A stretch of DNA of 64,000 nucleotides from Singulisphaera sp045290345 (GTDB lineage Bacteria > Planctomycetota > Planctomycetia > Isosphaerales > Isosphaeraceae). Numbering within the stretch: position 1 is the first letter of the stretch; each line of letters opens with the position of its first letter. Location: assembly GCF_045290345.1 (NCBI RefSeq), contig NZ_CP155447.1:9424001-9488000 (forward strand), read 5' to 3'. This document shows positions 1 to 8,400 of this stretch, piece by piece. The position numbers and the translations under genes were made by a program. The notes under the pieces were generated by a model. That model did not search any database and had not been told where the DNA came from. It saw only the letters and a program-made list of their open reading frames with translations.

Positions 1-950
1 GCTCGGATCGCGAACTCCGCGTCGCAATGAGCGGGCGCGGCGGTGTTGCAGACGCAGCCGAGTACGACGGATCCCATCGTCACTCCCGGCCTGCATCAGG
101 GCCTCGCCATCGGCAAAAAGTTGGCTGAGGCCGACACCAACCACCGCGAGCCGCGAAATCGCACGAGCCAGGCGGACCTTCGATGCAAGGCGTGCGATCA
201 AAGTGCCCTTGCCAATAGGAACGCCGCTCGGGAAATCCGAGCGATGGCCTCCCCCCAGTAAGCCAGAGAAATGGCGACTGAGAACGCTCAATTGGAAATC
301 CCCCACTACAACGCGACGGGAGGCCAAACGGGTCGAGGGTCATTCCGCCCGACCATTTAAGCGGGCGATGACCTGGATACGACTTCGGTAATGATCTCGG
401 TTCACCGAGATCAAGGTACGGCTGGAGGTCGCAAGCGTCCCGGCAGTCGGGCCTACAACGTCGTTCTCGAGGGTTTCGAAGTCAAACTTGCGCCATGCTG
501 TTTTGCATATCTTTGCTATCGATTCGTCTTAATGCTTTGCCGCCTGCATTGCAATCAACTTTTAACAAGCGTGGCATAATTCAGTCAATCGGTGTCTATT
601 ATCGACACTTCTCGCTAATTCTGGCAGCCCACCGGGGCAATCTCGCTGATTTTGACGGCGAGAATGCCCACATGCATACTGGAGGATGGAGTCGAACCAA
701 TCCTTCCGGAGCACGCAGGCCCCGGAAACACGACAACCTCCAGGCCTCACGGGACCCGTGCGGGGCTGTCCCGAGCAATCAGCTCGTCCTTCGTGTGGCA
801 AGTTGCGGCGGCGAAGCGATGCCCTCAATCGGCCGGTCCGCTCAAATCAACCACTAAAGGAACGTCCCGAGAATGCCGAGCATCGTCGATGGATACTCGA
901 TCATTTTCCGCTGGACGCTTTGCGTGGATGAACGACATCTCGACCGCTAA
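1..950. other. Gene-poor left edge
   Basis: Only short overlapping open frames occur on both strands and none resembles a protein I recognise. The - strand of roughly the first 250 bases stays open in two frames up to the edge, so the end of a gene lying further left cannot be excluded. Bases about 480-640 are clearly AT-richer than the coding parts of the window, as expected for intergenic DNA. I see no RNA gene here. Confidence 0.4.
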
Positions 951-956
951 TCCCTG

Positions 957-1100
957 CGGCAGGCAACCGACCCCCTGAATGATTTGGCCGTCGCCTTCGC
1001 GCTGGCCGCCGGCAACGACAAGGATCACATGCGGAGGTTCATCGCGAATCTCAAGATCTGGGGATCGGAACCCGAGATGGTCGTGACCGACGGCGGTTGA
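957..1100 (+). pseudogene. Transposase fragment (decayed IS)
   Basis: An open frame ending at the TGA at 1098-1100 has no start codon of its own. It contains residues such as LAVAFALAAGNDKDHMRRFI followed by a lysine-tryptophan-rich helix and then EMVVTDGG. This resembles the core of planctomycete DDE transposases, where an 'HMRRFLRNLK.WG.EP..VVTDG' segment precedes further catalytic regions. The frame stops exactly at the TDGG segment, so only a fragment remains. Recognition is from memory of the family; a different origin is possible. Confidence 0.4.
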
Positions 1101-1289
1101 ATAGCCGCCGGGCATCGTCGGTTCGAACCATCGCATGGTCCAGCGCTACCTGCATTTGCATCGCATTTCGCCCGTTTAGCCGTCGAGTGCCGTTCGCCGC
1201 AAGAGCGCCTCCAAAGCGGCATAAAACGGAGACGGGAGCCCAGGTACGGGTTCCCTATGTTGCCGCAGGTCATCAAACGAGTGTCAGAT

Positions 1290-1471
1290 GCCTGCTATTT
1301 TGGGCGGATCGGCTCGTCGCGGCCTATTTTGGAAAGATCGGCCCACGACAGTCGTTACAAGCAAATCGGGATATATTGGCCCCAATGTCACGTCAGTCGA
1401 ATCGGCCAATTGCGGCCTTTTTGGGAAGTTCGGCCCGCCGCAGGCTTTATAAGGGCATAGGGATATATTGG
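1290..1471. repeat. Degenerate direct repeats of about 60 bp
   Basis: Two imperfect copies of a roughly 60-bp unit lie at 1319-1379 and 1412-1471. Both begin GCGGCCT and a T-run followed by TTGG-AAG-TCGGCCC, and both end in GGGATATATTGG. A shorter partial copy starts near 1290 (CTATTTTGGGCGGATCGGC). The units are separated by about 32 bp containing CCAAT/ATTGG elements. The copies have diverged, so this is an old duplication. No protein is obviously encoded. Confidence 0.5.
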
Positions 1472-1655
1472 GTGAAAAATCGAATCAGTTATATTGACAC
1501 TTGGCAAACCCTGAACTATCATCTCCAGTCGGATTGAAATAGGAGTTTGCGGGCTCGCATCAATCTGCGAAACCAAGGGAGCGATGATGCCGACTGCTTC
1601 GTGGCTCAGTGATTGGAGTTGAATGCGACCACCGTCTTCTCCTTGGCGAGCCCCG

Positions 1656-2041
1656 ATGTAACGCGTCTCAAGCGAAGTCGCTTGAGGGAAGATAACATCT
1701 GATCTTGAGGGCTTCTCCAAACCGGTGTAACGCGTTTCCAGCGAAGACGCTGGCCAATCACTAGACATCTGATCTTGGAATCCTGCTCCAAACCGGTGTA
1801 TCGCGTTTCCAGCGAAGACGCTGGAGGTTGGGACAGCGACGATGCTGGACAATCACATAACATCTCGATTGGAGTTAATTCTAAACCTGTGCAACGCGTT
1901 TCCAGCGAAGACGCTGGAAGTTGGGACAGCGAAGACGCTGGCCAATAACATGACATCTGATGTTGGAGTACTCTCCAAACCGGTGTAACGCGTTTCCAGC
2001 GAAGACGCTGGAGGTTGGGACAGCGAAGACGCTGGACAACA
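1656..2041. repeat. Cluster of palindromic CCAGCG-GAAGA-CGCTGG repeats
   Basis: Five units share the core ACGCGTTTCCAGCGAAGACG followed by CTGG; they begin near 1656 (divergent), 1722, 1793, 1886 and 1980. The core contains a hairpin, CCAGCG and CGCTGG around AAGA. In three units a second, shorter copy of the hairpin (CAGCGAAGACGCTGG) follows about 12 bp later after GGTTGGGA. Units are 70-95 bp apart, separated by variable sequence that often contains ACATCTGATNTTGGA. This looks like a REP-type or miniature dispersed element cluster. It ends about 30 bp before the sugar transferase start and makes open frames there look longer than the gene. Confidence 0.75.
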
Positions 2042-2073
2042 ACATAACCTCCTGCTTTGAGAGCCAACTAATA

Positions 2074-2808
2074 ATGCGCACCGCGATATCCGCTGAGGAA
2101 TTGCCATTAGACCAGCATCATTATTCGAGACAGCAGATTCGGCTAAAGCCTGCCGAGGCAATGATATGCTCATTGATTCTCTCGCCCCCTGCGGCGAGAT
2201 CGCTCTCTAAGAGGGTTGTCGATATCACGGGTGCGGCGGTCGCCCTATTGATGCTTGCTCCGCTGATGCTCCTGCTGGCCGTGTTGATCCGGCTCGACTC
2301 GCGCGGATCGATCCTGTTCCGGCAGCGCCGCATGGGTCTCGAGGGACGAGAGTTCTGGTTCTACAAATTCCGAACGATGGTGCCGGACGCCGAGCGTTTT
2401 CTCTCTAATCTCGAAGTGCAGAACGAATCGACCGGAGGGGTGCTCTTCAAGATCAAGTCCGACCCCCGAGTGACGAAAATCGGTCGTTTCTTACGTCGCA
2501 CGAGCCTCGACGAGCTCCCTCAGTTCTTCAACGTTCTCAAAGGGGACATGAGCCTCGTCGGACCCCGCCCCTTGCAACTCCGCGACTGTAAACGGTTACA
2601 AACGCACGATCCGGAGGGCTTTGCCGAACGACTGTCGGTTCCCCAGGGCTTGACGGGGCCTTGGCAGATCGGCGGTCGTAGCGATGCAGACGGTGATACC
2701 ATGCTGCGTCTCGACCTGGATTACGTGGCGAACTGGTCATTGGCGCGCGACCTACAAATCCTCGTCCTGACGGTTCCGGCGGTGCTGGCGGGCCGTGGCG
2801 CTTGTTAA
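2074..2808 (+). CDS. Initiating sugar transferase (polyprenyl-phosphate phosphoglycosyltransferase)
   Basis: This 244-residue protein belongs to the bacterial sugar transferase family (WcaJ/ExoY/PglC catalytic core), which moves a sugar-1-phosphate from a nucleotide sugar to undecaprenyl phosphate and so starts a glycan repeat unit at the inner membrane. Visible marks are one hydrophobic segment near the N-terminus (ITGAAVALLMLAPLMLLLAV), then FRQRRMG, FYKFRTMVPDAE and DELPQFFNVLKGDMSLVGPR, the family signature. It is the short monotopic form without the N-terminal multi-helix half of WcaJ. I chose ATG 2074; an ATG at 1960 would force translation of the palindromic repeats, and ATG 2161 is a further option. 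It opens the exopolysaccharide island. Confidence 0.9.
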   Translation: MRTAISAEELPLDQHHYSRQQIRLKPAEAMICSLILSPPAARSLSKRVVDITGAAVALLMLAPLMLLLAVLIRLDSRGSILFRQRRMGLEGREFWFYKFRTMVPDAERFLSNLEVQNESTGGVLFKIKSDPRVTKIGRFLRRTSLDELPQFFNVLKGDMSLVGPRPLQLRDCKRLQTHDPEGFAERLSVPQGLTGPWQIGGRSDADGDTMLRLDLDYVANWSLARDLQILVLTVPAVLAGRGAC

Positions 2809-2872
2809 CGCATCCCGGACACTGCTACGACGCCCAACTCTCCCGCGATGATGCGGGCAAGGAGGTGGTCCC

Positions 2873-3625
2873 ATGGGTCACACGAAACCAATCGACCCTG
2901 TCGAAGGAAGTCCGCAGATCATCCCCCCCGGCCAGGTCCGGGGGCGATCGGTCTGGATCTGGCCAATTCTGGCCGCGTTCCTGCTGGGTGGCTCGGGATT
3001 AGTCCGGGCCCGACAGGGCGCAAACCTGCAGGCCGTAGCCACGTCCGCCCAATCGCCTCCATTTCGACTCAACGACCTGCCGAAGTCGGCTGGCCACTGG
3101 AAAGCCGAAGGAGACGATCAATCGCTCGACGCCAAGACGATTGAAATCGCGGGGGCGACCGGCTACCTGGCCCGTTGTTATTTGGACGAGCGGACTGGAG
3201 TGAAACTGGCGGTCTTGGTCGCCTTCGGCCCGGCCGATCAGATCGTCAGACACTCGCCCCTCGTGTGCTTCCCGGCCGTTGGCTATACGGCGGTCGGCCA
3301 GCCGATCGATCGCAGCCTGAAGATTGGCGACCTCTCCGCTCGACTCCGCTCGGTAGTGTACGCCAAGGGAAACGGCGTGGCGGGCGACCGTCAGGAGGCC
3401 TACTTTGGGTTCCGACATGAAGGGATATGGTCACCCGATGCTGCGGGCACCCGCAAGCAATTCCTGTCGAATCCGGCCATGTTCAAAATCCAGGTTCAGC
3501 GCCGAGTCGGCGAGTCCGAGGACCGGGCTCGAGACAATCCGACCGAATCGCTGATCGAACATCTCCTGCCCGAAATCGAGAAGCGGATCAGCGAGTCCCA
3601 AACACGAAGGACGGCACAAGCGTAG
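2873..3625 (+). CDS. epsI: EpsI/DUF3485-type exosortase-associated protein
   Basis: This 250-residue protein has a single N-terminal membrane segment (about residues 27-44) followed by a soluble domain. The segments 'DLPKSAGHWKAEG', 'GYLARCYLDERTGVKLAVLV' and 'HSPLVCFPAVGY' (H127 and C132) match the EpsI/DUF3485 pattern, in which a conserved H-P/S-x-x-C-(F/Y)-P motif follows a beta-strand. In other bacteria this domain stands next to or is fused to exosortase; here the exosortase lies 9 kb downstream at 12578. A strong ribosome site AAGGAGG at 2859-2865 sits 7 bases before the ATG. Its biochemical role is not settled for the family. Confidence 0.8.
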   Translation: MGHTKPIDPVEGSPQIIPPGQVRGRSVWIWPILAAFLLGGSGLVRARQGANLQAVATSAQSPPFRLNDLPKSAGHWKAEGDDQSLDAKTIEIAGATGYLARCYLDERTGVKLAVLVAFGPADQIVRHSPLVCFPAVGYTAVGQPIDRSLKIGDLSARLRSVVYAKGNGVAGDRQEAYFGFRHEGIWSPDAAGTRKQFLSNPAMFKIQVQRRVGESEDRARDNPTESLIEHLLPEIEKRISESQTRRTAQA

Positions 3626-3627
3626 TC

Positions 3628-3903
3628 TCATCGGAATCGCCTGGCTGCCAGATGGAAGGCTGACGAAGCGAACCGTCCGCACTGCTGGATGACAAGAGCC
3701 AATCCGCCGACAAGCAAGGCCGCGAGCAGGGCCGGAGCCAGGCAGATCGCCAGCGCCCAATGGGCCAGAAGCCGGATGGGATCGGTCCCGGAACTCGGGA
3801 CGGGAGGGATTCCCAAACGGCGGGTCCCTTTGTTTCGCGCCATGTGATCGACCTTGGTGACTCGCGTCGGGATCGGCATGAGACTCTCTCGCACGCGTGA
3901 CAT
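3628..3903 (-). CDS. Small single-pass membrane protein
   Basis: This 91-residue reading frame is not recognised. It has a long hydrophobic stretch (IRLLAHWALAICLAPALLAA and onward, about residues 43-70) flanked by basic residues, so it is probably a membrane protein. An AGAAGGA site (+ strand positions 3914-3920) lies 10 bases upstream of the ATG on the - strand, which supports real translation. It lies convergent to the epsI-like gene with only two bases between their ends, and diverges from the PEP-CTERM gene. A link with the exosortase system is inferred from position only. Confidence 0.5.
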   Translation of the reverse strand: MSRVRESLMPIPTRVTKVDHMARNKGTRRLGIPPVPSSGTDPIRLLAHWALAICLAPALLAALLVGGLALVIQQCGRFASSAFHLAARRFR

Positions 3904-4226
3904 TATTTCACAATCCTTCTTTTAACTTAGGGCACGAAGCGGCTCGTGACAATGCTATTAACAAGTTCCCAAACGATTTATCTCGAGGCCGGCCTGGGTC
4001 GTCAATCCATATCCCGAGCACAGTCAATTCGCCCTGGGGAAATTCTCCGGACACCCGACAGCCTGGTGCCCCTTCAAGACATCGTCTCGCTCTCCCGAAC
4101 GAGTCGGCACGCGCACGCCTCGCGATCCCGGCCTTTGGAGATTCGCCACGGGCTCAAAGGGATCAATCCAATCGTGGTCAGTCGTGATTTCCATCTTCCA
4201 GCAATCTGTGAATAGGAGTCAGCGCA
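3904..4226. promoter_or_regulatory. Divergent intergenic region before the PEP-CTERM gene
   Basis: About 320 bases lie between the starts of the small - strand membrane protein and the + strand PEP-CTERM gene, so promoters for both should lie here. I see no convincing sigma-70 or sigma-54 promoter. The GGCAC at about 3931 lacks a proper downstream GC element. The AGGAG of the PEP-CTERM gene lies just before 4227. Confidence 0.35.
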
Positions 4227-4943
4227 ATGCAGTTCACCTTTGCATTTCCTCCGTGGTTGAGAGCCGCCGTCGTAACGATGGCTTGTCTTGTTGGAACCGG
4301 GACAGCATCGGCCGACCAGGACATCACCATCGGGAACCCTTCGTTCGAAAATCCCTTGTGGAATCCGACTTCCGCCCCTGATGAAGAGTTCTATGGTTCT
4401 GCGGCAAAGTGGAAGCCGCTCTTGGATTCTCAAGGTGAAGAAGTGGGTGTGACTGGCACAGCCCATCTCAGCTCGACTTACCTGGATCCGCTCGTTGTTG
4501 GCCAAGAAGTTGGGTTTGCTGGCGACAACGGGTTCACAACTCCCTTCCAGACTGGTGCCAGCTCCATGTACCAGGTTTTGTCAGATCTGGTCTCACCGGG
4601 TGCCAACTATCGACTCACGCTCGCCGTGGGCACGCAACCGTTAACAAATGTTGACTCTCATTATAGCGTTGAGCTTTGGGCAGGCACTAGTCTGCTCAAG
4701 GAGATACACGGAACCATTGCGGGTGGAACTGGTTTTCAGCAAGTGACGCTGGATACAGTTGGCGCTGGGGCAGGGAAACTTAAGATCGTACTCTCCGAGA
4801 CCAATGGCGGTCAGACTCTCTTTGATAACGTCAGGCTCTCGATTGTTCCTGAGCCCTCCACCTTAGCAATGAGCGGCACTGCGCTCCTGTTCGGCCTTGG
4901 CTATGCCCGTCGGCGGGTTCGTAAAATGGCAACAGCTTTGTGA
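4227..4943 (+). CDS. PEP-CTERM sorting-signal protein (secreted/surface)
   Basis: This 238-residue protein has a signal peptide (residues about 1-29, ending at TASADQ) and a C-terminal PEP-CTERM tail: VPEPSTLAM at about 207-215, a hydrophobic helix (SGTALLFGLGY) and a basic end (ARRRVRKM). Such tails are recognised and cut by exosortase, encoded at 12578. The middle part reads like a carbohydrate-binding-type beta-sandwich ('IGNPSFENP', 'GFQQVTLD', 'LFDNVRLSIV'), common in planctomycete and verrucomicrobial PEP-CTERM proteins. An AGGAG lies just upstream of the ATG. It is probably a substrate of the local exosortase, attached to or released into the exopolysaccharide matrix. Confidence 0.85.
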   Translation: MQFTFAFPPWLRAAVVTMACLVGTGTASADQDITIGNPSFENPLWNPTSAPDEEFYGSAAKWKPLLDSQGEEVGVTGTAHLSSTYLDPLVVGQEVGFAGDNGFTTPFQTGASSMYQVLSDLVSPGANYRLTLAVGTQPLTNVDSHYSVELWAGTSLLKEIHGTIAGGTGFQQVTLDTVGAGAGKLKIVLSETNGGQTLFDNVRLSIVPEPSTLAMSGTALLFGLGYARRRVRKMATAL

Positions 4944-4973
4944 CCAGATTCAGAAGACTCATCTTGATCACAA

Positions 4974-5011
4974 GGCCCCGTCGCTCGCCTCATGAGCGAG
5001 CAGGCGGGGCC
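4974..5011. terminator. Hairpin after the PEP-CTERM gene
   Basis: GGCCCCG at 4974-4980 pairs with CGGGGCC at 5005-5011, and an inner GCTCGC pairs with GCGAGC, with a small bulge. It begins 31 bases after the stop codon. There is no T-run, so if it terminates transcription it is not a classical intrinsic terminator; it may instead protect the mRNA end. Confidence 0.4.
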
Positions 5012-5447
5012 TCGAATTGCGCGAGGGCCGATAGGCTCGTAGGAGTCGTCCGGACTATCTCACTTTCTGAATTATGCCTATCTGTGGGATCGAATATCAC
5101 TCCCCATTGCTGCAATAGCGCGGAGTCCTTCTCGACTTGAATCGGGGAAGCTCGCTGAGTTCGACAACTATCGCACAAATCGTCATGCGATGTCAAAAAT
5201 CACTCAATTTAATACAGTTTGCCATTATCAATTGTGATTGCCGAATCCTCGCCACTGTCCGTTCCAGTTACTTCTTCGAAGTTGGCTCCTCCGTGGTACC
5301 GGTGATCCTGGTCGTGAGCCAGTCCACCACAGGGCGGCTCCCCCTTCCACACAAACCGTCAAGCCAGCGAGGCCAATTCCGGACCACTTCGCGAGAGAGC
5401 CGCGGGATGGAACGATGACTCTATCCAGGAACTCGTCGGATCCTAAT
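5012..5447. other. Convergent gap without recognised genes
   Basis: This stretch lies between the hairpin after the PEP-CTERM gene and the stop of the large TPR gene on the other strand. Only short frames without recognisable similarity are present, and I see no RNA gene or repeat. Parts near 5195-5240 are AT-rich. Confidence 0.4.
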
Positions 5448-8400
5448 TTATGGTGAACTTGCTCTGAGGAACCTCGCCATCAAATCCCGTTCGGTCGGGT
5501 CACTCATCTTCAAGGAGAGCCCGGACAGACGGGCCTGATCCATGGCCTCGCGGAACTTGGATTCCTGGCCGGATGCGTGATAGGCGCGGGCGAGGTGGAA
5601 CTGGCGGAGGGCCGTGGGCCCGACGCGGACTGCGGTCTCCAAGTCGGCGACCGCTTGCTCGAACCGCTTGAGGCGGATCAAGATGACGCCCCGGGTGGCG
5701 AGGTATGCGGAGTTGCCCGGGGCCCGCCTCACGAGCTCGTCGATCATCGCCAGGGCTTCCTCGGGACGACCGTGGCCTTCGGAGAGCGCCCAGGCGAGGT
5801 TGTTGCGGATCGAATTGGCCTCGGGTTTAGAGGCGAGGAGCTTGCGGTAGGCGGCGATCTCCTCGGCATAGCGGCCCTGCTGGTGCAGCAGCAGCGCCGA
5901 AGCCAGGATCAGAGCGTGATTATCAGGGCTACGACCGAGGGCGAATTCGACGATCTTTGCAAGCCGGTCCCGGGTCGCGTCGTCGGCGTTCGGAGCCGTG
6001 GCAGCCTGGACGGCGACCTGGCCGACTTGGTTGAGATCGTTCCCGGTGGCAACCTTCGCTGCCGTTTCGACCGAGCCGATCGCCTCGGCGAGCCGTCCCT
6101 GGCGGACGGCAACCAGGGCCGACATCCAGGTCAGGGCAGGATTGCGCCCGGCCAGCATGCGACCCACCCGGTCGGCAGCGCCGAGGGACGGCGAGTCGGC
6201 CGCGAGTATGGCCGCGAAGGCCTCCCGGCCGAACCGCTCGCTGTCGGGGGATCGGTCGCGGGCGCGTACGGCCCGCTCAAGTGCGTCGGGTGCGTTCTCC
6301 GGGCCGGCCTGCAGGCGGATGAGATCCACTCGGAGCTTGGCGGATCGAGTGTCCATCGGGTTCAGCAGGACGAGGCGGTCCAGTTGCGCTTCGGCGGGCG
6401 CGAAGCGACCGGCATGGATCAATGACTCGACGTAGAGTGAGATCGCGTTGACGCTCGCATCCAACCCAACCGCGGAAGCGGCGACCTCGATGGCACGGTC
6501 CAACTGGCCGGCGGACCGCAGTGAGTTAACCAGGTAAGGCCGCGCCGCGGCCGCGATGGTGTGATCGGGGGGGAGATCTGCCAGGAGATCGTTAAACGCT
6601 TGGATCGCCTCGGAACGTTGTGCCGCCTCGGGATGTCGGCTCAGGACAATCGCGCGGGTGAGGCGATCTTCGGGCGTGTCAACCCTGCCGGTGGCGGGAC
6701 CGACGAATGACCAGGCCTGGCCCCAGGCCGAAGGTTCGGATGCGGCTCGCTCGGAGAGCTGGAGCGCGAGTTGGAGGACGATTTTTCGGTTCTTGGGATC
6801 GAGCCGGTGGGCGCGTTGGAGCAGTTCGATCGACCGGGCATGCCGATCCGAGTGTTCAAAGTAACCGGCCGCGGTGATATGGACCTTTGAGTCGTCGGGC
6901 CAATCACGCAACGCCGCCTCAAACGACCGGTCGGCGCCTGCGAGATCGCCCAGTGCGCTCCGGCATAAGGCCTCCAGAACTGCGGGGCGGTCCGTCTTGA
7001 TATTGCGGCGGACGGCGTCGGCCGACCGGCGCGCGGCGTCGGGGCGACCATGGTTGAGCTGGTATCTGATGAGAGCCATCCAGGGATCGATCTGGTCGGG
7101 GTGGCGCTCGACGTTGGTGCGGAGGGCCGCCTCGGCCTCTTCCACACGGCCCAGGGAGTCGAGCATCCTCGCTTGCCAGCGCTTGGCGTCCACGCCTTCG
7201 GGTTGGGCCTTCACGGCCAAGGCGGCGAAGCGGGCGGCCTGGTCGCGGTCGCCGGCCTGCCAGGAGGCATGGGCCGCCAGGCCGCCGATCTGGGAGGTGC
7301 GCTCCGCCTGCTGCAGGGAAAGCAACTGTTCATATTGATTGGTGCGAGCCAGGAGAGATGCCAGGCGCGGGAGAGCGAAATCGGCCCCACCCTTGAGAGC
7401 TCGCCGGTAGGCCGTCAGCGCATCGTCAAGCCGGTTTTGCCGCTCGAAAAGTTGGCCCTGCAGGAGGTGCGCGGTCGGGAGCTCGGGGGCCTTCTCCAGA
7501 ACCTGCCCGATCACGCGAGCCGCCGACTCGAGCTGGTCGCCGCGGGCCTGCAGGAGCACAAACGCCTTGGCAGTCAGGTAGGCAATGTCATCGCCCCCAC
7601 ACTTCTCGAGGGCGGTAAGGGCGGCACGGATGGCCAGCTCGTCGCCCAGCACCACGGCAAGTTTGAGAGAGGCGATCAGGGGCTGAGGCTCGTTCGGCCT
7701 GAGGTTGGCCCAGGCGTCGAAGGCCTGACGTGCGGTCACAGCATCCCCTTGACTGGCCGCAAGCAGGCCGCGTGCCTCCAGGACGACAGCTCGCTGGACG
7801 GGAGGGAGGCGATCGAGGTCACGGCCAAGCATGGCTCGGGCTTCGCCGCCTCGCGCGGAAGCCAGGAGGAGGCGGGCGCGAGCGAGACGCAACACGGCAC
7901 CGTCACCAATGGCATTGGGGGCCGCGGCTTGCTCGAGGATCTTCAACGCGTCGCTGGTACGGCCAAGTCGGTGGAGACCCTCAGCCCAGGCGGCCACGAC
8001 CCGCACATCGTGTGGGGCGTGGCCGGCGGACGTCTCGAGCAGCGCGACGGCCCGATCGAGCTGGCCGTCGACAGCCAGCCGGTCGGCTTGCAAGAGGACG
8101 ACTGAAGCACTGTTCGGCAAGGCCCGGGCGGCCTGGGCTTGAGCCCGATCGAAGTCCGACCAGTTGCGACGCTCGGCGGGTTGCGAGGCCTGGAGCCTCA
8201 AGTGCGCACCAGCCAACGCAACGAGCAGGTCGGGCTGGCCCGGCGCCTGGGACAGGCCGCGATTGATCTCGTCGATCGCCTCCTGGAGGTCGGTGTCGAT
8301 CACGGCGTTGGCCGCTGTGAGGCGGGCGACGACCGAGCCGGTGGGCGAGATTCTTGCCGCTTGCCGGAAGGAACGCAGGGCTCGAGCACTGTCGCCGAGC

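Noticed and set aside
1960..2073. Longer start of the sugar transferase
   Set aside because: It would translate a palindromic repeat; the protein family begins close to the membrane segment well downstream.
3925..3950. Sigma-54 promoter near GGCACG
   Set aside because: The GC element at the required spacing is missing.
5577..6425. 282-codon + strand frame
   Set aside because: It lies antisense inside the TPR gene, whose repeats are clear; such frames arise from high-GC codon use. Frames at 7050-8105 and 7730-8266 are rejected for the same reason.
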